A DNA stretch of 64,000 bases from Duncaniella muris (lineage in GTDB: Bacteria; Bacteroidota; Bacteroidia; Bacteroidales; Muribaculaceae): the NCBI RefSeq assembly GCF_003024805.1, contig NZ_PUEC01000013.1:1-64000 (forward strand), given 5' to 3'. Both the position numbers and the translations under genes were made by a program. The stretch's first letter is position 1. Every line of letters starts with the position of its first letter. The notes beneath the pieces are model-generated. The model was not told where the DNA came from. It made no database searches and saw only the letters and a list, made by a program, of their open reading frames with translations. Shown one piece after another: positions 14,250 to 23,272 of this stretch.

Positions 14250-15815
14250 TTAGTTTACTATGACTTCGACGGGATTGAGTGTGCGCTCGATGCCGTCAGG
14301 ACCTTTGGCGCGAATGCGGGAGATGTAGAAGCGCTTTCCGCGTGAAAGACGGCGGAACTGGTCTTTCTGGCGCTGTGAGAACGAGGCTCCCTGCGAGACT
14401 TCTGGGATGGCGTTGCCCATCTGGTCGAAGAACACGGTTTCGAAGCCGAGAACGGTGAAGCCGATGTTAAGCATGTCATCGTCAATGGCGGCTTCGATGC
14501 CCGGAGCGGAGGTCAGGAGTGTCTTTGAGAAGCCAGATCCGCCTTTGTAGCGCTCCTTGGTGCCGTTTGGCGCGGTGTAGGAGATGAATGCTGTCGGATC
14601 AGGGAGTTTGCGCACACGGAATGAAGTCGATGAGACCGTCTGCTGCCGGCCGTCGATTGTGGCGGTGACTGTCACGGTGGAGTTTTCGCCGATCTTCGAG
14701 GGGCGGGCCACCCAGGCGTCGCCCTTGCGGGTGAGGGTGCCGTTGGTCATTGTGGCGCTTACGGCATTCATGGGCACTCCGGGCACTGAGATGCTGACCG
14801 GATTGTCGATTCCGGCATAGAGCACGTTCATCATGGTCGCCGAGACGGTTGCCGTCGGTTCCATGACGGTGTAGCTTGAAGAGAATGGATGACGGGTAGA
14901 GGTGCCGTCGCCGTGGCTGACTTCAAGGTAGCCGCTGTAGTCAAAGGTGCCGGTGGAGGAGGTCACGAATTCGTAGAGGCCGTGTTCGTCGGCGAGTTTT
15001 TTGCCTCCGATGAAGATTTCGGGGCGCGCTGTGGTGTCGACAGCGGCGAGGACTATATTGGCTGAGTATTTGCCTCCGCGCATTACCATGCGTGACTGCG
15101 GGATGACGAATGCGTTGATCTCGTTGACTCGGACATCGCCTGCGTCGACAGCCGCGAGGAGGTTAGCGAGGGCTTCGCCTTCGGCATATCTCACGTCATT
15201 CTGGAGTTTTGTCAGAAGAGTGATGGCGGCTACCACCGGCTGGTTCTCGAATTTGGCTTCTTCCCACTTCTGCGGGCTGACGGTGCCCGGACGGCGGAAG
15301 GGATCGGTGGACAGGGCTTCGTTGATGCTTGCCCGTTTGACCGAGTCGCTGACGAGCGATGTCACATGGCTGCGGTAGGCGTCAATTGCCTCGCGCAGGC
15401 GGCGGCCTCCGTTTGCCGAGGGGCTGAGCATGACCACTGCGGCGGCTTCAAGATCGTCGCGACGGTTTATTTCCTGTAGGTTTCCGTCAGCGCCGTCGGC
15501 CTCGCGGACAATTGCGAGCTTGAGGGAGTCGATCGTAGCGTAGAGGCAGGCCGAGTGCCGGCGTATCTGTGAGGCCTTTTCGAGCCAGGGTGTTCCTTTT
15601 TCGGGATTCTGGGCTGTGAACGATTCGAGCGAGGAGTAGACGGCGTCGTTGCGTCGGCCCACGGTGGAGTTGGTGCGAGCGAGGCCGTCCTCGACCTGCA
15701 CGAAGCCGTCAAGGACATCGCTGGAGACGTTGAGGGCGAGCATGGCTGTGAGGACGATATACATGAGGTTTATCATCTTCTGCCTTGGTGAGAGCCTGAC
15801 TACTGATTCTGCCAT
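14250..15815 (-). CDS. gldM: T9SS motor protein GldM (PorM)
   Basis: The 521-residue protein has a single N-terminal membrane helix (KMINLMYIVLTAMLALNVSSD) and a long periplasmic part made of four beta/alpha domains. With GldL it forms the proton-driven rotary motor that couples the inner-membrane potential to the outer-membrane GldK/N ring. The N-terminal SPRQKMINLMYIVLTAM and the DVLDGF that follows are typical. The C-terminal end (FSQRQKDQFRRLSRGKRFYI) matches the last D4 domain. The start ATG is well defined. Confidence 0.94.
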   Translation of the reverse strand: MAESVVRLSPRQKMINLMYIVLTAMLALNVSSDVLDGFVQVEDGLARTNSTVGRRNDAVYSSLESFTAQNPEKGTPWLEKASQIRRHSACLYATIDSLKLAIVREADGADGNLQEINRRDDLEAAAVVMLSPSANGGRRLREAIDAYRSHVTSLVSDSVKRASINEALSTDPFRRPGTVSPQKWEEAKFENQPVVAAITLLTKLQNDVRYAEGEALANLLAAVDAGDVRVNEINAFVIPQSRMVMRGGKYSANIVLAAVDTTARPEIFIGGKKLADEHGLYEFVTSSTGTFDYSGYLEVSHGDGTSTRHPFSSSYTVMEPTATVSATMMNVLYAGIDNPVSISVPGVPMNAVSATMTNGTLTRKGDAWVARPSKIGENSTVTVTATIDGRQQTVSSTSFRVRKLPDPTAFISYTAPNGTKERYKGGSGFSKTLLTSAPGIEAAIDDDMLNIGFTVLGFETVFFDQMGNAIPEVSQGASFSQRQKDQFRRLSRGKRFYISRIRAKGPDGIERTLNPVEVIVN

Positions 15816-15897
15816 TTATGGTGTTTGATGGGGGTTGGACTGTGGTGGAGTGTGGTGGAACGGCTGGGCGGATGGTGTGACGTGCGGGTGACGTGGA

Positions 15898-16770
15898 TCA
15901 GACGGTGCCTGATGACTGTGCGCCGGGGATGTCATTCATCATCGGGCGATACATGTTGACGGTCATGGCGTGGAGCATCTTTTCATAGACCGAGTTGAGC
16001 TGCTGCATGTTGCGGGCCATTTTTTCGGTTTCCTCGCAGTAGCGGGCGCTCTGGGCGGCGCTTTTTTCATACATGTCGCGGATGTCCTTGATGCCGCGGT
16101 TGACGCGGTCAATCGATTCGAGCTGGGTGGAGACGCTTTTCAGCTGGATCTCGTAGATGGTGTTCAGTCCGCCGAGATTGCGGTTGAGATCGGCCATGCG
16201 CTCGATGTAGCTGCGTGAGTTTTCGGTCACGGAGGCTGAGTTTTCGGTGATTGCGCGGTAGCTGTCAAGCAGGACGGCTGACACCGAGTTGAGGGCTTCG
16301 GTTGTGGAACGCAGGAGCTCCATCTGCTCGGAAATGGCGTTCATCTGAGCGAGATAGTTCTGTGTGGCTGCCGTGAGTTCCGAGAGGTCGGCGCTTTCGG
16401 CCACCGGAGCTGCTACGGGAGCGGGACGGGAGGTCTCGGTAGCGGCGATCTCTTCTGTGGCGGCCTGGCGTTCGGCGGCGGGAGCGCGCAGCGGAAGCTC
16501 GCGGCTTTCGCCGCCATCGAGTTCGGGGAACACGTCTTCCCAGTGATATTCTTTCGGCGGGCGGTCAAAGGCTGTCAGGATGAACATGATGACTTCCGTG
16601 CCCATGCCGATGCACAGGAGGGTGTTGCCGCCGGGGAGGTGCAGGATCTTGAAGAGCGCACCCCAGATCACGATGGCGGCGCCTATGCTGTAAGCGAAGT
16701 TGAAAAGGCGCTGTCCGCCTTCCCACCGCATGATGGTTTCTATCTTTGTCTGTAACTTTTCTTTTGTCAC
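15898..16770 (-). CDS. gldL: T9SS motor protein GldL (PorL)
   Basis: Two transmembrane helices lie near the N-terminus (RLFNFAYSIGAAIVIWGALF and NTLLCIGMGTEVIMFILTAF). The K of LFKILHLPG and the Glu of MGTEV are at the places of conserved charged residues in the GldL-GldM motor. The rest is a cytoplasmic coiled-coil-like region with repeated Ser/Thr/Asn (about 110-285). I choose GTG 16770 (290 residues, 37 bases after gldK). An alternative TTG at 16836 would overlap gldK and add a basic leader unlike the family. Confidence 0.9.
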   Translation of the reverse strand: MTKEKLQTKIETIMRWEGGQRLFNFAYSIGAAIVIWGALFKILHLPGGNTLLCIGMGTEVIMFILTAFDRPPKEYHWEDVFPELDGGESRELPLRAPAAERQAATEEIAATETSRPAPVAAPVAESADLSELTAATQNYLAQMNAISEQMELLRSTTEALNSVSAVLLDSYRAITENSASVTENSRSYIERMADLNRNLGGLNTIYEIQLKSVSTQLESIDRVNRGIKDIRDMYEKSAAQSARYCEETEKMARNMQQLNSVYEKMLHAMTVNMYRPMMNDIPGAQSSGTV

Positions 16771-16807
16771 GGCTGATGGATGTTTTAAGGTTGAGGGTTG
16801 AGCTTTT

Positions 16808-18247
16808 TTATTTCTTGGCTTTTGTGCCTTTGGCAAAGCCTATCTGGGTGCGGACGCAGCGGAAGCCTATGTAGGAGCGCTGTTCGTTCTGGTATTCCCA
16901 CATGCGCAGGTCGGAGCGGACGTTGTGGGCCACATCTTTCCATGAACCGCCGCGTACAATCTTGCGCTTCATTTTGTAGGGGTCCTCAAGAGCTGCATTA
17001 TAGCGGTATTCGGGGTTGAGGTCGCTTGTGAGCTTGTCGATGCTCTCGGTGTAGGCCGTCGAGGTCCATTCGCTGACGTTGCCGGCCATGTCATAGAGGC
17101 CGAAGTCATTAGGCGAGTAGGTGCCTACGCGCGAGGTGATCAGGTGTCCGTCCTGCACGAAGTTGCCTTCCTGAGGCTTGAAGTTGGCGTAGAAGCAACC
17201 CTGGTCTTCTGTCATGGGCAGGTCGCCGTCCCAGGGATACATGTTCTCGCTCTTTCCTGCGCGGGCGGCATATTCCCATTCAGCTTCAGTCGGTAGGCGG
17301 TAGGGCTCGATGTAGACGCCTTCGCGTCCGAGCGAGCGGCGGAGGAAGTCTGTGCGCCAGTTGGCGAAGGCTGTGGCCTGTTCCCAGCTGACACCTACCA
17401 CGGGATATTCGTTGTAGCCGCCGTGGGAGAAGTAGAGGCGGACGTAGGGTTCGTTGTAGGCGTTGTCGAAGTCGTTGATCCAGGCTGTTGTATCGGGGTA
17501 CACATTTACTATATATGTGTTGACAAAGTCAAAGTCGCCGGTCAGTCCGCGTGAGATGGTCTGACGGATGATCTCGCCTTCGTCGCTGATCCAGGCGGTG
17601 TCTTTCGAGATGAGAGGAGTGGCTGTGGGGACGGGGCGATCGGTGTTGTATTCGCGGCGCGCGGGGTTGAGACGGTGTTTGCGGCGGGCGGCTTCGGTGT
17701 GGTTGTAGATCTCATAGCGGTAGTTGAGCTGTTCGGGGTCGAGTTCGCGTGCACCGGTGATCGGGTTGGTTCGGTAGAGGCTTTCGATGGCCCGCTGCTC
17801 GTCTTCGTTGGCATTGCGCCAGGGGATCGGTTTTGACCAGTTGAGATGTGGGGTGACGGGGTTGCCTTCGCGGTCTTCCTCGATCTTGAATTCTTCATTG
17901 CCGCCGAAGGCCGGATCGGCAAGGCGCTCGCGGATTATGGAGTCGCGCACCCAGAAGACAAACTGTTTGTATTTCGAGTTTGTGATCTCGGTCTCGTCCA
18001 TCCAGAAGGCGTCAACAGACACTCCTCGCGAGTTAGCGCGGATGTTCCACAGGGAGTCGTCTTTGGCGGGGCCCATCTTGACTGATCCACGGGAGACGAG
18101 GACCATGCCGTAGGGTATGGGTTCGGCCCATGACGATCCGCCTACGCCGGTGACTTCACCGCCGGTGGCGCTACGGCTTCCGGTGGCACACGATGCGGCG
18201 CCCGAAAGCAGTGTGATGACTATGATGAGGTGGATTATTTTTTTCAT
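16808..18247 (-). CDS. gldK: T9SS lipoprotein GldK (PorK)
   Basis: The 479-residue lipoprotein has the lipobox LSGAASC and no acidic residues after the cysteine, so it lacks the Bacteroidetes surface-export signal. That fits a protein on the periplasmic face of the outer membrane. The body has the formylglycine-generating-enzyme-like fold: DAFWMDETEITNSKYKQFV, YPVVGVSWEQATAFANWR, RLPTEAEWEYAARAG, FGLYDMAGNVSEW and RGGSWKD. In the T9SS it makes the large ring with GldN. The gene lies 3 bases from porP. Confidence 0.95.
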   Translation of the reverse strand: MKKIIHLIIVITLLSGAASCATGSRSATGGEVTGVGGSSWAEPIPYGMVLVSRGSVKMGPAKDDSLWNIRANSRGVSVDAFWMDETEITNSKYKQFVFWVRDSIIRERLADPAFGGNEEFKIEEDREGNPVTPHLNWSKPIPWRNANEDEQRAIESLYRTNPITGARELDPEQLNYRYEIYNHTEAARRKHRLNPARREYNTDRPVPTATPLISKDTAWISDEGEIIRQTISRGLTGDFDFVNTYIVNVYPDTTAWINDFDNAYNEPYVRLYFSHGGYNEYPVVGVSWEQATAFANWRTDFLRRSLGREGVYIEPYRLPTEAEWEYAARAGKSENMYPWDGDLPMTEDQGCFYANFKPQEGNFVQDGHLITSRVGTYSPNDFGLYDMAGNVSEWTSTAYTESIDKLTSDLNPEYRYNAALEDPYKMKRKIVRGGSWKDVAHNVRSDLRMWEYQNEQRSYIGFRCVRTQIGFAKGTKAKK

Positions 18248-18250
18248 AGG

Positions 18251-19279
18251 TTACATTATGCGGATGCTCTTGTGTTTGTTGCGGTTTTTCTCGGAGAAAT
18301 CGAGTTTAAGGTTGTAGCCTGCCACTATCTCGTGGCTTCCGGAGGAGGCTCTGGAGATATCGGAGGTGTGATAGTCATAGCTGTAGCCGATGAAGATGCC
18401 TTTGATTTCGGCTCCAAGCATTACGGAGACGGCATCTTTGTGACGGTAACCGATGCCTGCGGTGAAGAGTTTGTTGTAACGCAGGCGTCCGGTGACTTCG
18501 AAGTCTGTGATGCTGAAGTCGCTTCGGACTAAAAGCGATGGTATCACTTCAAATAACGTGTTTTTCACCGGAATATTGCTGCCGGCCATGAAATAAGCTG
18601 TACGCTTTGCGGTGAATTGATATTTTTTAGCAAGTCCGTCGCCTGAAGGGGCCGATGTGGAGCCTGATGCCGACTGGCCGTCGGAGGTGAAGGTGACGGT
18701 TGGGTTGTTGGCGTGGAGGAGCGATACTCCGGCCCAGAAGCGGCGGTGGGTGTAGAAGAGGCCCACGCCAAGGTCGAGGGCGTTGCCTGCCACGTCGCGG
18801 TTGGGGATGGCGTCGTCGTCTGGCTGGTGGTAGTCGTCGTCAGAGGGTATGTAGACTTCCGATCCTCTGAACTGTTCGTTGAGGAAGCCTATCTGGAGTG
18901 ATCCTGTCAGCTCGCCTTTGAGGATCTTTACCTTGTAGCCTATCTGGGCGTTGACGGTGAGGTTTCTGAAAAGGCCCATTGATTCCTGCTGGGCCACGAG
19001 TCCGGCTCCGAAGCGCTTGTCAAAGAGTTTGAATGGCATGTCGGCGGCCAGGACGAAGGTTTTGGGAGCATTGTCGATGCCGACCCACTGGAGACGGCCG
19101 CCGCCGCGCAGGCGCAGGTTGTCGGTGTCGCCGGCGGCTCCCGGATTATAATAGGTGGGGAGTGCCCAGTATTGCGTGAGCATGGCATCGCCTTGTGCTC
19201 TTGCGGCCGGGATGCCGGCGGCGAGGGCGAGGATTATGGCAAAGGTGATTTTTGAAAGTATGCGGAGCGGCTGTGTCAT
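18251..19279 (-). CDS. porP: T9SS outer-membrane protein PorP/SprF
   Basis: The 342-residue protein has a signal peptide (ending AARAQG) and the PorP/SprF signature near the N-terminus (LTQYWALPTYYNPGAAG), followed by beta-barrel repeats, with FGAGLVAQQESMGLF and NALDLGVGLFY. PorP-family barrels act with the T9SS and anchor or help secrete certain substrates. The start overlaps the porT stop by ATGA, so the two are coupled. Confidence 0.9.
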   Translation of the reverse strand: MTQPLRILSKITFAIILALAAGIPAARAQGDAMLTQYWALPTYYNPGAAGDTDNLRLRGGGRLQWVGIDNAPKTFVLAADMPFKLFDKRFGAGLVAQQESMGLFRNLTVNAQIGYKVKILKGELTGSLQIGFLNEQFRGSEVYIPSDDDYHQPDDDAIPNRDVAGNALDLGVGLFYTHRRFWAGVSLLHANNPTVTFTSDGQSASGSTSAPSGDGLAKKYQFTAKRTAYFMAGSNIPVKNTLFEVIPSLLVRSDFSITDFEVTGRLRYNKLFTAGIGYRHKDAVSVMLGAEIKGIFIGYSYDYHTSDISRASSGSHEIVAGYNLKLDFSEKNRNKHKSIRIM

Positions 19280-20016
19280 TCGAAGTAGAAGGTTAGGACG
19301 ACCATGCGTGAGACGGCCTTTTTGAGCGATTGTGTGATTTTGAACTTCTCAGGCTCTTCGGCTATGTCGGTGCGTTTGTGGTCAAGGACGTCTGACAGGC
19401 CGAAACAGAATTTGATTTCCGGATTGAGCTTGAAGTAGGGCAGATAGAAGTCACAGCCGAAGCCGCAGGTAAGATAGAAGTCGGCGCTGTTGGTGCGCAG
19501 ATAGTCGCCGGATTTGCGCACGAGGTTGACTGTGGGCATTACGCCTGCCGTTACATAGGGGCGTGAGTTGCGGTAGCGCTGTCCGGCAAATTTAAGGTCG
19601 AAGGGGAATACGAGGAAGGCTGACTTGATGTTCTGGCGCAGCTGTGTGCCGCTGTTGTATTCGCGCATGGTGACGTCGCGGTTGCCGAAATACATTCCGG
19701 GCGTGAAGCGGAGGCTGAAGTAGGTTCCGAGCCTGAAGTCTATCAGGCCGTTGACGCAGAAACCGGGCTGGAAACCGGGCTGGTCTACAAACCACGATTC
19801 GCCGTTTTCGGTGACGAATCCGTTGTGGGTGAAAGTCAGGTCCTGAGTGTGGAGGCCTACTGAGAAGCCCAGATGCCATCTTCGCAGGTCGGCATAGGGG
19901 CGGTTCATCAGCTTGTCGTTGAGGTTCTGGGCTGATGCTGTGGTCTGCCATCCGGCTATTGAGGCAAGCAGGATGACGAGCAGACGCAGGGATATGAAAA
20001 AGCGATGATTCATCAT
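19276..20016 (-). CDS. porT: T9SS outer-membrane protein PorT
   Basis: The 246-residue protein has a signal peptide ending TTASAQ and an 8-strand-type outer-membrane barrel. The NRPYADLRRWHLGFSVG start and the GTYFSLRFTPGMYFG and NSRPYVTAGVMPTVNL stretches match PorT/SprT-like proteins required for T9SS secretion. It is the first gene of the operon. Two ATGs are adjacent (20016 and 20013). Both lie in the loop of a perfect 11-bp hairpin (20001-20037) that may regulate the operon. Confidence 0.87.
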   Translation of the reverse strand: MMNHRFFISLRLLVILLASIAGWQTTASAQNLNDKLMNRPYADLRRWHLGFSVGLHTQDLTFTHNGFVTENGESWFVDQPGFQPGFCVNGLIDFRLGTYFSLRFTPGMYFGNRDVTMREYNSGTQLRQNIKSAFLVFPFDLKFAGQRYRNSRPYVTAGVMPTVNLVRKSGDYLRTNSADFYLTCGFGCDFYLPYFKLNPEIKFCFGLSDVLDHKRTDIAEEPEKFKITQSLKKAVSRMVVLTFYFE

Positions 20017-20037
20017 TTGTTATAACGAATCATCGCT
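20001..20037 (-). promoter_or_regulatory. Terminator-like hairpin enclosing the porT start codon
   Basis: On the minus strand AGCGATGATTC (20037-20027) and GAATCATCGCT (20011-20001) form a perfect 11-bp stem with a 15-base loop that contains the two candidate porT ATGs. The 3' arm is porT codons 2-6 and is followed at once by TTTTC, so it looks like an intrinsic terminator within the gene start. It may end rpsA transcripts, attenuate read-through into the T9SS operon, or block initiation. Which of these is true cannot be read from the sequence. Confidence 0.6.
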
Positions 20038-20099
20038 CTTAAATATTGTGTCGGCAGGCTTAAGCGCCAGAGGCGTTCAGCCGCATGGACTGAGGCTTA

Positions 20100-21896
20100 T
20101 TACTTGCCTGCGAATTTCTGCTTGAGTTCAGCGAGAGCTTCGAGGTCACCGAGGGTGGTCTTTTCAAGCGGAGTGGTCAGCGCGGGAGCTGCTTCTTCGC
20201 GACGGCCAGCGCCACGACGTGCGGCAGCGGGCTTCTTGGGGGCTTCAGCGCGTTCGCCCTTCTGCTCATCTTCGAAGATGCGGCTGTGAGAAAGGATGAT
20301 GCGCTTGCTGTCCTTGTTGAATTCGATCACCTTGAAGTTGAGCTTTTCGTCAACCTGGGCCTTCGAGCCGTCTTCCTTGACGAGGTGCTTGGGAGTAGCG
20401 AAGCCTTCAACGCCGTAGGGGAGGGCGATGACAGCGCCTTTTTCAACCATTTCGATGATGGTTCCTTCGTGGATAGAACCAACGGTGAATACGGTTTCAA
20501 ATACATCCCAGGGGTTTTCTTCGAGCTGCTTGTGGCCGAGAGAAAGACGACGGTTGTCTTTGTCGATTTCGAGAACCTGCACTTCGATGTCGGCACCGAT
20601 CTGAGTGAATTCGCTGGGGTGCTTGACTTTCTTGGTCCAGGAGAGGTCGCTGATGTGGATGAGACCGTCAACGCCTTCTTCGATTTCAACGAATACGCCG
20701 AAGTTAGTGAAGTTGCGCACTTTTGCAGTGTGTTTGCTTCCGACGGGGTATTTGGTTTCGATGTTTTCCCAGGGATCGTTCTTGAGCTGCTTGAGGCCGA
20801 GTGACATCTTGCGGTCTTCGCGGTCGAGGGTGAGGATGACAGCTTCAACTTCGTCACCAACCTTGAGGAAGTCCTGAGCTGAGCGGAGGTGCTGGCTCCA
20901 AGACATTTCGCTTACGTGGATGAGGCCTTCTACGCCGGGTGCGATTTCAACGAATGCACCATAGTCAGCCATGACAACTACGCGGCCCTTGACTTTGTCG
21001 CCAACCTTGAGGTTTGCGTCGAGGGCGTCCCAGGGATGGGGCTGGAGCTGCTTGAGACCGAGGGCGATACGCTTCTTCTCATCGTCGAAGTCGAGAATAA
21101 CGACATTGAGCTTCTGGTCGAGCTGAACCACTTCTTCGGGGTGGCTTACGCGGCCCCAGGAGAGGTCAGTGATGTGGATGAGGCCGTCTACGCCGCCAAG
21201 GTCGATGAATACACCGTAAGAAGTGATGTTCTTGACAGAACCTTCGAGCACCTGACCCTTTTCGAGCTTGGCGATGATTTCGCGCTTCTGCTGTTCGAGT
21301 TCGGCTTCGATGAGTGCCTTGTGGCTGACAACGACGTTCTTGAATTCTTGGTTGATCTTCACGACCTTGAACTCCATAGTTTTGCCTACGAAGATGTCGT
21401 AGTCGCGGATGGGTTTCACGTCGATCTGTGATCCGGGGAGGAAGGCCTCGATGCCGAATACGTCGACGATCATGCCGCCTTTGGTACGGCATTTGATGTA
21501 GCCCTTGATGACTTCGTCTTTCTCCAGAGCCTCGTTGATGCGGTCCCATGAGCGGGCTGCGCGGGCTTTGCGGTGAGAAAGGATGAGCTGGCCTTTTTTG
21601 TCTTCCTGGTTTTCGATGAAGACTTCAACGGTGTCGCCCACCTTGATGTCGGGGTTGTAGCGGAATTCGCTCATGGGGATGATGCCATCGCTCTTGTAGC
21701 CGATGTTAACCACTGCTTCGCGCTTGTTGAGCGAGATGATGGTACCTTCGATTACGTCCTTGTCACGCACGGTGTTGAGCGATTCATCATAGGTTTTGGT
21801 GAGTTCTTCACGGGTCTTGTCACCCTTGGTCTCACCGTTGGCATAGGCTTCCCAATCGAAATCTTCGATAGGGGAGTTTTTTAATTCGTTAGACAT
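20100..21896 (-). CDS. rpsA: 30S ribosomal protein S1
   Basis: The 598-residue protein has six S1 (OB-fold) RNA-binding repeats, seen for example as GTIISLNKREAVVNIGYKSDG, GSVKNITSYGVFIDLGGVDG and KVRNFTNFGVFVEIEEGVDG. It binds mRNA on the small subunit during initiation. The C-terminal end is a low-complexity Ala/Arg/Lys tail (KKPAAARRGAGRREEAAPA). It has its own strong promoter at 21962-21993. The porT operon begins 83 bases beyond its stop. Confidence 0.97.
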   Translation of the reverse strand: MSNELKNSPIEDFDWEAYANGETKGDKTREELTKTYDESLNTVRDKDVIEGTIISLNKREAVVNIGYKSDGIIPMSEFRYNPDIKVGDTVEVFIENQEDKKGQLILSHRKARAARSWDRINEALEKDEVIKGYIKCRTKGGMIVDVFGIEAFLPGSQIDVKPIRDYDIFVGKTMEFKVVKINQEFKNVVVSHKALIEAELEQQKREIIAKLEKGQVLEGSVKNITSYGVFIDLGGVDGLIHITDLSWGRVSHPEEVVQLDQKLNVVILDFDDEKKRIALGLKQLQPHPWDALDANLKVGDKVKGRVVVMADYGAFVEIAPGVEGLIHVSEMSWSQHLRSAQDFLKVGDEVEAVILTLDREDRKMSLGLKQLKNDPWENIETKYPVGSKHTAKVRNFTNFGVFVEIEEGVDGLIHISDLSWTKKVKHPSEFTQIGADIEVQVLEIDKDNRRLSLGHKQLEENPWDVFETVFTVGSIHEGTIIEMVEKGAVIALPYGVEGFATPKHLVKEDGSKAQVDEKLNFKVIEFNKDSKRIILSHSRIFEDEQKGERAEAPKKPAAARRGAGRREEAAPALTTPLEKTTLGDLEALAELKQKFAGK

Positions 21897-21961
21897 TAAA
21901 CTAATTGGGTTAATAAATATGGTTAATTACTCTGCCCGGACCCACTGGAGGTCAAGGCGCT

Positions 21962-21993
21962 GCAAAGGTAGTAATAAAATTCCAATCCACAAT
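21962..21993 (-). promoter_or_regulatory. rpsA promoter
   Basis: On the minus strand ATTG (21993-21990), 19 bases, then TACCTTTGC (21970-21962). The -7 box is an exact TAnnTTTG; the -33 box differs from TTTG at one base. Confidence 0.7.
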
Positions 21994-22125
21994 GATTTAC
22001 AATGAAATTTTGAAATTTTCACTGATCGGTTAGATTTGTATGAAGGGATATAGTAGGAGGGATATACTATTGGTAAATTTACGACAATGACTCCTGAATC
22101 GCAAGGAAATTGCAGGAAAATTGCG

Positions 22126-22134
22126 TAATTTTGC
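22126..22134 (+). promoter_or_regulatory. -7 element upstream of the DUF4421 gene
   Basis: TAATTTTGC fits the -7 consensus 26 bases before the start codon. No clear -33 box is seen. Confidence 0.4.
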
Positions 22135-22159
22135 ATTCAATTTAGGTCTCAAACAGGTT

Positions 22160-23272
22160 ATGTGGATAAGAGTAAGGCATATATTGCTGGCGGTCATGAC
22201 ACTTGCAGCGCCCTTGGGAATGTCGGCGTTGGAAATGCCGGCTGATTCCGTATCCGGCAGCAAGAGCCAGACGCGCTGGATCGGACAGCTGATCGATAAC
22301 CGTTTCCAGATACATGACTCCACTATATATTATCCTGCTTTCCCGCGTGTGATCCTTGATATCTACAACTGGGGTGACCGCACTTTCAATTCCTATGACG
22401 AGAGATATGTGGTCGGTACGGGCACGAACTGGAAGCTCCAGGGCAAGGCCTACGGCTGGGCCGAGACGCAGACCATGCTGTTTCCGAAAAACTCGCTGCT
22501 GTCCATGCACTCGAACCTCTATTCCGATGCGGGTGCCTATATCAGTTTCATGGCTGTCAGCGTGGGCTATATGTGGAACATGGACAAGCTTTTCGATCAT
22601 GACACCAAGCGCCACACGTTTAATTTCGACTTCACCTGCTCGCGTTTCTCGATCAACTACAGTTCAGTCTCGTCAGAAGGCGGCATGATCCTGACCAGTC
22701 TCGGAGACTATAACGACGGGAAGGATTTCAGATATGATTTTGACGGCGTGAGCATCAAGAACACGAATATCGACGCTTATTATTTCTTCAACCACAGCCG
22801 GTATTCACATGCCGCGGCCTACAGTTTTTCGAAATATCAGCTGCGCACGGCCGGCACGGCTATCGTTGGTCTGAATCTCGCCGAGATGGATTCAAATCTT
22901 GATTTTTCAGGGCTGCCTGAGGATATGCGTGATGCTTTGCCGCTTGAGCAGCCATATTTCAAGTTTCATCACCGCGACATAGCGGTGCTTGGCGGCTATG
23001 CCCGCAACTGGGTGCTCAAGCCGAGGCGATGGCTTCTGAACATGACTCTGATGGGCGCGCTGGGCTACAAGCGTACATATGAGGACGCTACTGACGCAAG
23101 CCGCAACCTGCTGGCCAATAACTACAAGGCTTGTCTGAGCTGTGTCTACAACCACCGCAAGCTTTTCGCTTCGGCTCAGCTGCGGTCAACGGGCTCACTG
23201 TATTACAACTCAAATTTCACTCACTTCAGCACATTCTCTTCCCTGACGCTGACAGTCGGCATGCGCTTTTGA
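22160..23272 (+). CDS. DUF4421-family outer-membrane protein
   Basis: From ATG 22160 the product is 370 residues with a signal peptide (MWIRVRHILLAVMTLAAPLG, cleaved after SALE or close by). A TTG at 22121 would precede the promoter element and is rejected. The domain shows YDERYVVGTGTNWKLQGKAYGW, a DUF4421 hallmark, then alternating aromatic beta strands, and it ends with an aromatic residue (GMRF), as outer-membrane barrels do. Function is unknown. The last 63 bases overlap the end of the convergent permease gene on the other strand. Confidence 0.8.
   Translation: MWIRVRHILLAVMTLAAPLGMSALEMPADSVSGSKSQTRWIGQLIDNRFQIHDSTIYYPAFPRVILDIYNWGDRTFNSYDERYVVGTGTNWKLQGKAYGWAETQTMLFPKNSLLSMHSNLYSDAGAYISFMAVSVGYMWNMDKLFDHDTKRHTFNFDFTCSRFSINYSSVSSEGGMILTSLGDYNDGKDFRYDFDGVSIKNTNIDAYYFFNHSRYSHAAAYSFSKYQLRTAGTAIVGLNLAEMDSNLDFSGLPEDMRDALPLEQPYFKFHHRDIAVLGGYARNWVLKPRRWLLNMTLMGALGYKRTYEDATDASRNLLANNYKACLSCVYNHRKLFASAQLRSTGSLYYNSNFTHFSTFSSLTLTVGMRF

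Noticed and set aside
16771-16836. TTG start of gldL overlapping gldK
   Set aside because: It would add 22 basic residues not seen in homologues. GTG 16770 gives the expected N-terminus.
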